DNA from: Hofstenia miamia
Taxonomy: Eukaryota; Xenacoelomorpha; Acoela
Assembly (NCBI GenBank): GCA_004352715.1
Contig: SCFE01000023.1
Location: forward strand, 643,752 to 707,751
Direction: 5' to 3'
DNA length: 64,000 nucleotides
Shown here piece after piece: positions 36,830 to 49,790 of the stretch. Within the stretch, counting starts at the first letter, position 1. Each line of letters begins with the position of its first letter. The position numbers and the translations under genes are program-made. The notes beneath the pieces were generated by a model that saw only the letters and a list, made by a program, of their open reading frames with translations, was not told where the DNA came from and did not search any database.

Positions 36830-39800
36830 AATTCGTAATTTTTCAAATTTTTTCATGTTTTATACTTAAATAACGGAAGTTGCATATTAAAGATGAACTA
36901 TAAATTTTATTGAAAATTTCAAGGTAGATACCACTTGGCATTCTCATTTTTATTATTAGATGCTACTTCATGGGTTTTTTAATTAATGAGAAACCTCTCA
37001 TTTAATAAACTTTTTTTCTATTTAATTGCATTTATAAACTCTTGCATATTATACTATATCCTCCAAGAAGAGCAACATTCGTGTATATAATGCTTTTTGG
37101 GATACAATAGTGGCCCCGAGTGAATAAATGAGAAAAAATTTAGTATACATTGTGAATTTTCCTTTCGTGATATTAACTCAATCTGCCCCATTTCATCCTC
37201 ACAAAAAGAAAATCTTAAAGAGAAAAATCTATTAGATGCATTTTATTTCATCTGCATAAACTAAGTTAAGCTTAATAATAGAAAATCAATAATCAGGGCA
37301 ATAGACGACATTGCTTTTTGTTTTTAGTTAGAGATCTTGAAGTCTGTCTTTTAAAGGCACGTAAAGTTTCTTTGACGTCTTGTATATACGAATTTGTAGT
37401 TATTAATCTTTTTACCACAATGATCAAATTCACAGTGTATAAGTAGTATCTGAAATTTTTTGTTGAATTTTTAAAACATCAATCAATAAATCTGTGCACT
37501 TATTTGAATTCAAAGAATTATTATATCTATAGCTTTTATATGTCAATCATAAAAGTATATCGACTATATATTATATAAACAGAGGAAATCATTTTGCAAA
37601 GTCAACGATTGTTTTATATAAACCATGTCTAGAAATAACATTAAATTTTCATGGAAAATATCGAAGTTTCGTTTTATCAGAGTACCACTCAAGGGTTTTA
37701 CAAGTATTGTGTTATGTCTGAGGTAACCAAAGTAATCTATTTCTATATTCACTTCAATCTAAATCAAGATTAATGAAATGAATATCGTTTTATCAATTTG
37801 CATATGTTAATATTTTTCGTTTGGTAACAAATAATACAACAGGATATTGAACAAAAGGCAAATGGCTTTTGTGATTTTAAGGTCAATGGAATTCTAACTT
37901 TTTGATTTTTTTAGCTATTAATATGTACAGTAAAACTTAATCTTTTGAATGCTACAAAATATATTCCTAATTTTTTAGCATAATTCACACTCTAGTCTTC
38001 CATTCTACCATTGTTTATCACAAATAGGAATTTCAGTGGGAGATATTCCTACTAGCTTGTATATTGAATGAGTGCTGTAGCTCTTACATGGTAGCAATTG
38101 TAGATATATCAAAGCTTTATTGCAAACGTGTGTTTATAAGCAGTACTGGATATGTAAGTGGGGTTTGATCAACGTTTCAACTCTGAAAAAATATCCATTA
38201 ATCAATGGAAATATGGATGATTTTTTAAGCCCACTAACTCATTATTCAGTTTGTTCGGTGTATTTTAGTGTTTTTTTGCTGAAACTTAAACTGCCTAGGA
38301 ATTTCTTCCATTTCATATGGTTTCTTAAAAAATTTTTTTAATGGTTATAACTAATGAACTAAAAATGCTATCTAACTTCTGAAATCACCACGGGACTTTA
38401 CATACGGCATGCCTCAATGGATTTGGGTGGTATATCTCCTTAAAAAGCAGTTAAGGTTAGTTTATAGTCTTTGCGCTTTCGATTACTGATTAATTAGGAA
38501 CGGGGAGAATTTAACACTTGTTAAAATATTGGAATTTTCAATAAAAATGAATGAATCTTTTCAAGTACTTCCACCACAGCAATACACTTTTGTATAAATT
38601 TTCAACATTTTTCGAGCATGTTCACCAATAGATGTGTTTATATCTCAGGATTTCGAAATTTCATAATAGGCTTGAAAATGTGGAAAGACAGTTTGTCCTT
38701 TATAATGGACATTAGTAGTTTAAGGGTAAAGATCCAAGAATGGTATAATGCATGTATATTTAATGTACTTCTTTTCCACTATTGCGCGAAAAGATAATCT
38801 GTGTTGCATTAGCATTCAGCTGTCGCTGAGTCGCCTGAGCTAATTCGCTTTTATTCTTTTGATTTTATTATATCGACTACCTTAAGGCGATTAGGCTAAT
38901 ATTGGCTCTTGGAATTAAATTAATTAATTTATAGGCTTATTACCTCTTAATATATTGGATATATTATTGTGTTATTGTTGTTGGGTATTTCATTGCTGGA
39001 CACAGTAAAGATTGATTGAATTTATTTTATAGGGAATAATTTTCAGATGAGAGTATTTTCTGCTGGAATTAATATTGCATAGAATCCTGTATCATGTTTT
39101 TTAATAAAAGTGTAATTGTTATTAATTCATTGTCGTTTAAAACGTGTTTGATGTTCCCGAGACACAACTATTGTTAAATAAATAGTGCTGCCTTAAAATT
39201 ATTTTTTAAATTAGTTTTTAATTTGAAAATTAGTCATTTCAGCTATAAATATATATTTGTCTAATAACACAAAGTAGTAAGATTTGGACAGTGCTGTTAT
39301 ATTTAATTTTATGGTAATAGTTTTTTCAGTGCTACAAAGAGTTACGAATCGTGTATTGACGACTTACTCTGAATTCTTGCATTGTTCAGACTTGTTGTAG
39401 GGATTTTTTCAATATGGTTTGTAAAAGAAAAGACATGTGCTATTACATACAGACAAAAAATCTAGTTATCTTCTTCATTTTGATCAAATAATCTTGTAAT
39501 GATTTTGGGGTGTATCCAAAACTACTTATAGTACTTTTTCTTGGATAGTAAAAATTAAGTGTTTTCTCCATTATATTACACATTTACATGTAGATTTCGC
39601 TACGGGAGTCTATGCTTCGGTTGTGTGGTCTGCTTATTTATATAGCCTTGTGAATCACAGATTGGGGAGGGTGAGTGAGGTTATTATATAATTTGGGAAA
39701 GCCTCCCATTTTAGGCAGAGTAGAACTATTTTGTTTATCTCAACATTTTCATTCAGCAGCAAACGCACTGAACCACAAACAACTATGTCTGAATATTGTT

Positions 39801-42800
39801 AATTCACTTTTAGGTATCATACATTGTACTTGATGGTATATTATAAATTGAATCATTGCCATTTTAGATTCCTTAACGTGTACTCACGAGCCAAATGTAT
39901 CATCCAATAATTCAACATCACTTCAAAATTGTGAACGGGTAACTTTTTCAACTATACCTTAGTAGAAAATTTATTATACAAATTTATTCAACCGCTTATT
40001 GAAGTCTTGAAATCCTTACTTAATTAGTACAAATTATATAATTTTTGAGAGCAACAAGTATATTTCCTCCAATATCAATATGGTGACCCTGCATTTTCCC
40101 GTGTTTTTACTACAAACGAATATCGTTATATTCTGTAATGGTCGTTTCAAGAATTTTGTACAAGAGATAGTGGTATTGGCAATTCATGATTTTATCGTTG
40201 GACAATGTTGATTGGTATCATGCTTTAGACTCTAAGTTTTAATATGCAGAATTTTGTCGTACGAGTTGTAAATCTTATTAAAATTGTCTTAAAAAACTTG
40301 AAGGTTCCCAACTCAACTGAAGTTTTAATCGTCCCTTCGGAAATATTGCTCATCGGTTGCTGTCCCGCTAAGCTACTTGACGATGAATTATTCTCACTAG
40401 TGTTTGCTTTTCAAATATAGTATCACACAATGCTTCTCTACTAGCACTTGCGTTGAATGTATTAAATCGTCATTATTTGTATTGGAGATCTCGCAATGTT
40501 TTTTATTGAAATTTTAACGAAATGAAAATTTGAGCTACTACAATAATACTTTTAACAATCCTGTCCTGATCTCTTACTAATCGACATTATTCTGTACAGA
40601 AAGTCTACTCTTTCATACTTAGCACCCACTTAATTGTTGACAATTTGACAGAAAAAGTTTGGAACTTGCAGAAAATTGCTCGGCCTGTACCAACTCTGCT
40701 ATATAACACATGATCATTGTGATCCAATAATTTTCTATTCTAATCCTTAAAAATTATATTTATCAAATTTAAAACTAAGCTTAACTAAATGTTTTTTAAG
40801 GAATGTTCTACCAGCATTTTGTCAGTGCTAATATGTGTTTGTGCTTCTCGTTTTGAGGTTGATCTAGCATTTGATGTTTATAAAAACCTATCTAGAAACA
40901 ATCTCGAATTAATGATGTAGTCATTAATAGCAATTTAAAAGCTAAGTAATTTTGTTACGTGTCTTAAATTGATTCTATTTACAGTCAATTATGTATGCAA
41001 TTTTTTCTAGGATGCGATAAGTACATTTGAATTCGCAGCTAAATTGAGAATAAATTGTTCGAAATGAGATTTAATTTCTGTGCAAATTCTTTAAATTATT
41101 TACCTTTATTATTTGATTTGCTAATTAAATTGCTCTAAATTTCTATCTTGCACAACATTATTCACTCCTTAATTAATTTACAGGTAGCATCTCGGGATTC
41201 TAATACAGTACAAAACCTGTTCATTGCCTCTGAAACGCAAGGTCTGCATAGAGTTTTTTTCAAGTGAAAAAATCAAGTAGTTTTCATTTTCACCCAAAGG
41301 TGGCTTTAGATTCTACTATTGATTAAAATGTTCTTACCATAAAATTATATTTAGAACTTTATTTGAGTAAAGGTATTGAGGTTCTAATTATTGTAACTAC
41401 TTGTTTTCAAATAATCTTAAAAATCGGGGTATGACAGAAGAGGTCTAGTATTAATGTCTCAATACAACAAATCAACATTGGTTATGTTCAAAAATAGTTT
41501 TAGTTTTTTGTTTCGAAAGCAGTCTTAACCCAATTTTTTTGTATGCTTTGTGAAATTCAGTTTTGTTTCTTTCCAGGATTTTTGGCTTGTACAAAAACAG
41601 AGATCCTTTTCATACTATCAAATAACACGCCAATATCACAGATTCTATGTGAAACTATAAATATTGTAGAAATTAAAAGGAAAATATATGTGTAATTAGA
41701 TCTACACGAGGTTGTGGAATATTGGCAGCAATATCGTGTTCCTTAGTTCTGAAATCAAACTTAAATTTTCTTCAATGAACGTGTGATCATTCCAATAATC
41801 AACTTTGTCATTTTTACTTTTAGGTCATATTGAGTACTTTTCAAATGATTTTTTTAAACCTTAGTACATATTTGCTTTAAATTGCAACGGTTTATACACT
41901 TAGATAACAACTGCAATACAAAGAGTAACGGCTGGTCATCATTAAATGTATATAATTTTGTCTGTTTCAATATTCTCATTTTCACATGGAAATTGAGATA
42001 TTTATAAAAATATATATTCCTCATGAGCGCTCCTACTGATGTGTAATAGATTATGAGTGATGGCTTGTAATTTCTGTGAAACCTCAAACGTGATAAATGT
42101 CTCCTATATCTATTAAATGTAGCGTCATTATAAATTTCGAGTGAAAGGTCATAAATGTTTATGATATACTTAATCTTTGTGAGAAGTTGAGTCGCAGTGT
42201 TTATGAGTAAATTAATACTTCAGGTTTTCATACAGTTGTTTCCTTTAAACAAAGCCCTGGGAAGAGTTTGTCTCGCTTGATCTTTAAGGGATAAAGATTA
42301 TTTAAATTTTGGTTATAGTTTATATCTCCATTGCTGATAGCGATTCTTCCTTGATTGCACCTTGCCAACCCCTTACATTATTAAAGCACCAGTGTTTAAC
42401 TTTTTAAAGTTGCCTCATTATTGGAATTCGTGCCTCCTATTGATATAAATTTCAGGCTCTTCGAAAACAGTTGATTAATTAGATTTGAGATTAGAATCGC
42501 TTGATAAATGTTCTTTTAAGAAGCATTGTAATCATTTTTTTATAAACCAATGTAATATAGTAACTTTTTTGATAAAGAGTAAACATCTAATATAACATGT
42601 TTTAGAAAAATGACAAATTTTCTAAGCACTATAAAATTATCTTTGTATTCGCATCGCATTAACAAAATGAAGATTTTCACAAATTTAATTCATTTTATGA
42701 AATTGATTATTAAATTTTTTCAAATTCTTGCAAATTCTTTTATTAGTTTATCTTTCCAGGAATTATGTAAGATCTGCGATGATTCAATATCCCAAGATTT

Positions 42801-43370
42801 CAAAATTTCCTAATATGATTGGAGAGAATTGTTCGATAATGTGGACAAAACGTTTTTATATTTAAATTTGCACTGGGCAACTTAGCATTAAACATATTTC
42901 AATGAACATTTGTACTTTCTTTTTTCTGAGACCCAACCAGTACTGTAAATTGTTCTTGTTTATAAGTGGACCCTACTAGACTACTATTATAATAATTTAA
43001 GGTATAGGGTTACATATAAATTTTGCACGTTTATCAAGCAAGCTGTGAAACTTTCCAAATTTAATGGGGGAATGAAATCCAAATATGAATATTTTTTAAA
43101 TTATTTAGTTTTTCATCTTGACCGAGACTTTCTCCTTAACTATAGAATTTATTCTTTGAGATGATTTAGCAAACATCTCAGAAGAAGGCATTATGTAAAA
43201 GAATATAAGACACGTTATGTACTATGGAAATTGATATTTGACTCTACAGGGTGTGTAAGAGGTCTGAAATCTCATAGCCAAGGCGTTTCATTCATTATAT
43301 TTCTTTATTTTTCTTTTTTTTGCATGGCATATCTATAAATTACCAAAAAACTGTACAAATAACGTAACTA
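36830..43370. other. Probable upstream intron or intergenic DNA, no gene confirmed
   Basis: AT-rich sequence. Exons encoding the E-protein N-terminal activation domain could hide here, but I found none with a matching motif. One weak candidate, 39593-39672, opens after TTACATGTAG and ends at GG|GTGAGT, but its peptide (GVYASVVWSAYLYSLV) is not recognised. E-box CAGCTG with homeodomain-like words lies near 38817-38930. Confidence 0.35.
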
Positions 43371-43376
43371 TATATT

Positions 43377-43592
43377 CAGGGGCGTACTCAGGATTTTCTG
43401 ACGGGAGGGACATCATTGTTATTTTGAAAATATTGAGAAAATAGACCCTAAAAATGCATTTCACGATCCTAGATTTTAAATTTTTCAATTTTTTACGAAA
43501 ACTTTTTTGATTTATCCATTCAAAATTAAATGTGGAAACCTGACGGGGGTGGGGTGGGACATTCCACCATGTCCCCCCTGGGTACGCCACTG
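43377..43592. mobile_element. hAT-type MITE (family A), full length
   Basis: Ends CAGGGGCGTACTCAGG at left and GGGTACGCCACTG at right, with GC-rich subterminal parts (CTGACGGGAGGGACAT; TGGGACATTCCACCATGTCC). The 8-bp flanks TATATATT and TATATACT differ at one base. At 216 bp and without a transposase, it is the best reference copy for the truncated relatives at 12.1 and 13.3 kb. Confidence 0.75.
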
Positions 43593-44209
43593 TATATACT
43601 TTTATTGAAAACTAACAACCAGAGCCATAAAGTTGCTGTTGTACATACATTTGTGAATGAAAATATAAGTAATCAATTTTTTGCGGACTATTTTTGATCT
43701 ACTGGGCGTTTTTTTCATTAAATCATACAGTATTGTAAAAAATTTTAAAAATATACTTTAGTAAAAAAAACATGTTTTTTTACTGGAATGTTTTGACAGC
43801 TGTTTTCGAAATCAAACCGGCAGCTATTTAATCTCTAGGGCATGTTTAAAGGCATAAGGAAAACTTTATTTGACTGATTGCAAATTGCTTTTAGCAAGTC
43901 AACTCATTTGGGGTTTGCAGCAAAAGTACAATCTTATTAAGATTAGCTTGTTTATACGATTATATACGTCTGCTTCATAGGAAATTTCTATCATAAATTT
44001 ATTGATTTTAACAAAGTCGTTACTTTTAAAAACGGAATTATACTGCAAAAGCAGATGTTACGAGAGGCAATTAAATTTTAATAGTGAAAACCCTTTGTTT
44101 TCTGGGTTTTTGATGCGTGTGAAATTAAGTGATGGCGTTATTTTTCTCTATGCCTCGTAATTCCATTAGAATCGAGGAATCTCTTTTACTCTCTATACAG
44201 CTCATCCTT

Positions 44210-44390
44210 TAAAATTTCCGTTGTCATAACAACGACTAGCCTCGATGCTAACCTAGTATTAACCAATCACAGAGATGCCATCTGTCGTGGTGTAGTCATA
44301 CATGTACTGTTCCCATGTCTGTTAATGTGATATATCCACCTGGCTCTCACCTGCTTTCTGTAAGTCAATTTTCTTTGTTCACACCTGTAG
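44210..44390. promoter_or_regulatory. Candidate control region: X-box and three CACCTG E-boxes
   Basis: An RFX-type X-box GTTGTCATAACAAC lies at 44220-44233. CCAAT is present in AACCAATCACAG near 44262. Three CACCTG boxes (CAGGTG on the other strand) lie within 51 bp at 44337-44342, 44348-44353 and 44382-44387. A donor-like TCT|GTAAGT occurs at 44360. CAGGTG is the preferred half-site pair of E-protein dimers, and the cluster is 3.1 kb upstream of the first E-protein exon recognised, so autoregulation is a reasonable hypothesis. The stretch is visibly less AT-rich than its flanks and has no open frame. Confidence 0.35.
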
Positions 44391-44399
44391 TTTGTTATC

Positions 44400-45945
44400 T
44401 TCTCGTCAGTTTGATTAAGATGTAAGCTAAGATTTTCTTTTACCAAAATCAGAAATTTGAAACAATAATATTTTCTTTGTTAAATGATGCAAAAGTGAGG
44501 CTATTTTAATGTGATAAAATGTAGCAAGCTAGTTTTGACTTTTTATCTTTTCAAAAAGATAACATTTTAATATGATTTGCGAATAAAACGCGGCGATAAA
44601 GCAATTAAGTCAAGTGAAAGTATCGCTTTAAGGGATGTGTGAGTAAATATTTTTTCAAATATTCTCGTCTGACTCCTGATCCGAGCAAGCACTTGTCCAC
44701 ATATTTGCTGTTATTTATTCAATATGATACAACTCAGCACTAGTACATAAAGAAACATAACATAAAACGAAACCGTCTTCAACTCGATGTTGCAAAAAGC
44801 GAAATTCAAAATTTAAAACATGAAAATATAATTTATGTTATTGTCAAAATATAATTTGAATACTGATTAAACTTTACAGTCACAACCCTATTTAAACATT
44901 CTGTACATAAGAACGCACGTTTTTATCCTATTTAGTAATTTTTAGTAAATATTTAGTAAACTTTGACAGGTATTGTTTTTAACAATTGTTCGTTTTTCGA
45001 AGGTATTTTGTAATAGTTTGGCGAATTTTGTATAATGCAGCAATTTTTTACTGTAGCTGCATCATAACTTTCCAATAATTTGTTTTTAGTGTTAATATTT
45101 AGGTTCCCGACTCCAACTCCCGGGAGTACAATTACGAGTTTTCCCAGCGTGATCAATCTATTGAGATTGGTAGGCTCATTTCGCAAAACTCATTGATAAC
45201 AAATTGTTTTAGAAAACAAGAGATTACGTATGTCCTGCAATGACAGAAATTCCAATTTAGTAAGTGATATTTTGCGTTTAATGTGGTATTTAGTAATTGC
45301 AACTAATTTGTGCATATGTAATAGTATTTTGAATAATTTTAGCCAGAAGCAAAATTGTTTTAGTTTGACAGCTTCCGGTCGTGCAGTTTAAAGGATGATT
45401 TATCTTATTAGAGCAAACAATTAAATTCTTACTTAATTTTAATGACTTCATTAATATTGACACGTGGCATCCAATAAATCATTGACGTTCCTTCAAGCTG
45501 TTTTACAATGCTTACTATTCTTAATACTTCACCAACTTATTGAGTAGTGGGAATTGTCAATTAGTTGCAAAGTTAATTACAATTATGTGACAGGGAAGCT
45601 TGAAATTTTTTGTTTCTAAGTTGATTTCTTTATTGATAAATTAGACGCAATTCATTTTAAAATTGGAATATGTTGGCCAAATCAATTATTTTTGTTTTTC
45701 TTTGCTCTTAAATATCGATGTAATTTATTTCTCCTGTCAAAATATGTAAGTATGTAGCATATATTTGAACATGTATATGCGTCTATATTATTGCATGGTA
45801 TAATGTTGAAGCTTCTTTGCATAAAATAAGAATTTTCTAACTGGGATCATACTACAAAATCAGTTTGACACAATATTCAGCTTAAACGATCAAAAATACG
45901 CAAGGTGATCACCAATAGCAATCAAACTACTGTGACATTTATGTC
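44400..45945. other. Probable intron or intergenic DNA, no gene seen
   Basis: AT-rich. The open frame at 44953-45186 (minus) has no recognisable motif. Confidence 0.4.
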
Positions 45946-45951
45946 TCCATA

Positions 45952-46164
45952 CAGTGGGGTATGTAAGGAGGGACATGGTGGAGTGTCTCTCCGTCAGGTT
46001 TTTAAAATTGATTTTGCTTGCTTAATTCAAAAAATTTTCAGCAAAATATTAAACGATTTAAAAACTAAGGTCGTGAAATGCATGTTCAGGGTCAATTTTC
46101 AAAAATTTCCTCGCTTGACCATGACTAAGATGTCCCCCGTCAGAAAAACCTGTTTACACCTCTG
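45952..46164. mobile_element. hAT-type MITE (family A), inverted orientation
   Basis: Relative to 43377-43592 this copy is inverted. It starts CAGTGGGGTATGTAAGGAGG and ends CTGTTTACACCTCTG, with the family core GTCGTGAAATGCATG. The 8-bp flanks TCTCCATA and TCTTCACA differ at two C/T positions. It lies in the putative E-protein intron upstream of 47536. Confidence 0.7.
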
Positions 46165-46309
46165 TCTTCACATGCAGAAATGAAGCATCAATTAATTAAC
46201 ATTTAATATAATTAAGTGATCCATTAGAAAAGATGTAAATTTAGCAAATGCGTTGGTGACATTAAAATAGACACGAAAGGTGGCCTTTTGTTGAAAGGAA
46301 ATCAGTCTA

Positions 46310-46670
46310 GCGTTTAGTTGATTGGTTATTAATTAGATAATAGTCAAATTAATTAATTAGCAGGAAATTAGAAGTGGTGACAACTCCATTAATTGTCGTC
46401 GTGATTTCTATGATTGAAGTGAAGGGGTAAGATTGCCCATGGGATGGCAGTTGTTTACCGACGCCGTGGTAATTACTAATTCACGTGGTGATTGATGTGA
46501 CGTGTGGGCAAAGGTACGCTAAACAGTTGATTTCCCATCGCGTTGCTTTTCCGGTTGCTCATAAACCGTCGTACAAAGGCTCGCGCTTGAGGCTACTCTC
46601 AAATACCTCTTCCATCCGCAATCAAAGCATCCATGCTTTCCCACTTGAGACTTTCTCTGCACTTTAATTT
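46310..46670. promoter_or_regulatory. Candidate enhancer upstream of the first recognised E-protein exon
   Basis: The left half is dense in homeodomain-type TAAT/ATTA words (GGTTATTAATTAGATAAT, AAATTAATTAATTAGC, CATTAATTGTC). The right half is GC-richer, with CAGTTG and CACGTG E-boxes (ATTCACGTGGTGATTG near 46480). A 60-codon plus-strand frame at 46485-46667 shows no domain and is probably chance. It lies about 0.9 kb upstream of the exon at 47536. Regulatory role is inferred from motif density. Confidence 0.3.
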
Positions 46671-47535
46671 ATAAAAAATAATTAATCGATCTTTTCCAGG
46701 CAAGAACTTTGTACCAATAAATTCCCTTTTTCTACTATAAACAAATAAGATGTCTATGCGTTGATGTAGATGAAACCGCTAGCAATCTTTTCGTAAATTT
46801 ACCAACATAATTAAAAAATGCTGTCCTTTTCTTATTCTGTGATTAGTTGTAACGATGGACCAGGTTTTTCGAGTATTAGATTGTTAAAAACTTGAACTCA
46901 AGTGAGTTCGTAAAACTCGATCAGAAAAACTCGGAAAAGAAATCATTAACTCGAACTCGACTGAAAATATACTTGAAAGTATCGGAAAAATTATTTTTTA
47001 AATTTCAGTTTATTTATCAATTGCAAATAATTATTTTTTAGCTTAAGAAGCTCGGAATTATTGTAAAATATTTTTTACTCTAAAAAACTGGAATTTAGAA
47101 GAATTTTCTTCAAAAAATACTCGAACTAAACTCGAAACCCCTACTATGGACCAGGGATGTGCAGCATTATTTGTAATAGGGGGCCACATGATAAATTTTG
47201 AATACATGGAGGGACAGATTGTCACCCATTTTGTTGCTCACTTTCACAATAAACCCGCATGTCTCCATATGTCACACTAACAAAACTTCATTTAAATTAA
47301 AAAATGGAAATATGACTGATCTTTAATTAGGTTTATTTCTGAAAAAAGCTTAGTGTCAAAAATAATATAAAAGGTCTAAAACTCCACATTTTTAAAATGT
47401 TTGGCGGGCCAGTTGCACAACCCAGCTATAGACGTTAGGATGTGTTTTAGTATTGGGCTGTGAGTTAAGCGTTTTATATATACCTTAATGTTTTAAAGAA
47501 ATTAACAAACTCTGTGAAAGTGACTCATTTTTTAG

Positions 47536-47656
47536 TATTCGTCTTCAAACGGTGAAAATAACGAAGAAGTGAAGCGGCAACCTCGTGAATCTCCTCCAAC
47601 ATATGCTTCACCAAAACCACCGCCCTTAGTTTACAGTAACACGCCTTACTACATCA
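47536..47656 (+). CDS. TCF4: E-protein (TCF3/4/12, Daughterless) internal exon: RESPPTYASPKP
   Basis: First exon of the E-protein gene that I can identify. The acceptor CATTTTTTAG precedes TAT TCG TCT. Only this frame is open. It contains RESPPTYASPKPPPLVYSNT, matching the RESPSYPSPKP...MFAST segment of vertebrate TCF4/TCF12, which lies between the N-terminal activation domain and the second one. The donor ATCA|GTAATT leaves one base (A), completed by AT of the next exon to Asn. A second in-phase donor, TACA|GTAACA near 47636, would skip seven codons and could be an alternative site. Upstream exons for the N-terminus and AD1 must exist but were not found. The symbol stands for the single invertebrate orthologue of TCF3/TCF4/TCF12. 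Confidence 0.75.
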
Positions 47657-49575
47657 GTAATTTTTATTTCTGCTCTTAACCAATAGCAATGAATATGCAT
47701 TATATTTATTAATATCGAATAAATATCCGTAACAATTTTTTGGTCCAATTTACAAGTTAAAGCCCTTAATAGGCATCAGATAAAAGCCTTTTTACTTTGA
47801 CCAATTTTTTTCAAAATTCGTTTTTATAGTTACTTTGTTCATATTTGGGATGGTGACCCTACACTTTACAAATATTTAGATTTATATGGATTGAAAGTTT
47901 AGGATTTCATGCGAAATTTTGGATGTTTGAAATCCTATTATATGTCATATAGAGTAATATATTAAAGTTAAACTGAATTTCCAATTTTTTAAAAACTTCT
48001 GAATCATGAACCAATGAAACAAACACAATGCCCTTTAACAGCCCTCTTTGTTTACGTTTTTACTAGGTGGCAGATGTTTGGGGTGCATATTGATTTGACC
48101 CTCGAGAAAACAAGAAGCATTTTCCTTCCAATAAACATCCAAGTTTTTCAATTGCAAATTTGATCCTGAATTGCATAGGCAAAGGCGCATATCTTTGTTG
48201 AATGTAGATATGCAACACTTGTAAAAACCCACGTGTGTGCTGAACTTGGTTCCTATTTCTGGGATATGTAAAGTCAGTTGGCTAAAACCCGGTTGCTTTC
48301 AAATCTGGCTTGTACACTGCGCCTGGTATAGATAAATATAAATATTTGTATGCGTGTGTATATATGCAATTTTCCGCAATATGGCATTGAAAATGAATTT
48401 AACTTTTGAAATGCAATTAATTCTAAAGAATGTTAATGGAATTTAAATCTAGCAACGATTATACTGGAAGTAAAAACTTTTGACAATTGAATTACGGAGA
48501 GGAAGTCTATTCATTCGTAGTTAATGATTCATTATAGTATAAATAATAAATTCCAAGTTTCTTCAGTCCAAACGCGGTTATTTAATATTTACCTATTCTC
48601 TATATTGGCAGATTTATTAAAACGAATCTAAACGAATCGCCATTGTTATTCAAATTAAGCGTGTTGTTTCCTTTATTCTTGCTGACGTGTGAAATGGATT
48701 TAATAATCTAACGGGACAATTGTCTCATTGCTAAGAACGTCAACTAATGTATCTTGAACACAGATTCCGTGCTTTTAATATATTTCTTTTGTCAAATGGG
48801 AGTGCTTCCAACACCCTTTCTAAAATTATTTGCATTACCTTTATATAAATATTTCGTCACTCACTTCTTTATAATCCACTTGTTACTTTTCCATTAAATT
48901 TATAAAATAAATATATTTATATGCAACGTTTTTGCCTACTTCCATCCACATAAATTAAAAGTATTATATTCGAGTTCTAAATATTATTTCGCTGAATCTC
49001 CAAATACAAGTTAACAATTTTTTCGATTCAAAATGAAAATTTTTGCAAAAATGTCAAAGGGTGTAACTACAAAATTTTTTCCAAGTTTGAGGAACATTTA
49101 ATAAATGTTTAATATCACTTTTGTATTTACTACCCATACAAGTTTGCATATATANNNNNNNNNNNNNNNNNNNNNNNNNNNNNNNNNNNNNNNNNNNNNN
49201 NNNNNNNNNNNNNNNNNNNNNNNNNNNNNNNNNNNNNNNNNNNNNNNNNNNNNNNNNNNNNNNNNNNNNNNNNNNNNNNNNNNNNNNNNNNNNNNNNNNN
49301 NNNNNNNNNNTTAACGAAATACTCGATTTAACGAAATATTCTTCGGGAACGAAGGGCTTCGTTAAATCGAGTCGCCACTGTATATAGTAGTACTATGATT
49401 TATCTAGAACTTCTGAACTTCTCTATACAGCGTTACAGTAAAATATGCAAATTTTATGGCCAAAATAATTTTGTTTTTTTACTTTATTTCAAATATAAAT
49501 TAATAAATTCTTAAAATTTTTATTAAATTAGTTTAGAGCTATTGTATTAATTATAAAATTTTGTTTTAAATTTAG
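47657..49575 (+). other. E-protein intron with an assembly gap
   Basis: 1919-bp intron. N spans 49155-49310, flanked at right by TTAACGAAATACTCGATTTA-type sequence with an inner repeat of the word TTAACGAAATA. No exon is seen in the sequenced parts; one could be lost in the gap, although the frame joins cleanly without it. Confidence 0.6.
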
Positions 49576-49790
49576 ATGGACCTTTATCACATTCCAATGA
49601 ATCGTCTGAACAATATCATTTAACAGATTCGATGTATTCACACCCACCATATGACATAGCAACTCTTTATCCCTTACAAAACTCAGATATACAGTCCTGC
49701 TTACCTCCCATGTCAACATTTCGAACCGATTCTCAGCATGTTCCGGTTTCAGCAGGGTCTGGAGAAGCTCTGGGAAAGGCTTTGGCTTCA
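49576..49790 (+). CDS. TCF4: E-protein exon ending in GEALGKALAS
   Basis: Second recognised exon. The acceptor AAATTTAG is followed by AT, which completes Asn, then GPLSHSNESSEQYHL, LPPMSTFR and GSGEALGKALAS. In vertebrate E-proteins the sequence LPPMSSF...TGDALGKALAS ends an exon directly before IYSPDH, and the same boundary is kept here (donor TCA|GTGAGT, phase 0). The segment is Ser/Pro/Gln-rich and intrinsically disordered, typical of the activation part of E-proteins. A read-through frame past the donor continues only about 22 codons. Confidence 0.9.

Noticed and set aside
46485-46667. 60-codon plus-strand frame upstream of the E-protein exon
   Set aside because: The first codon is not supported and no E-protein motif is present; the stretch fits regulatory DNA better.
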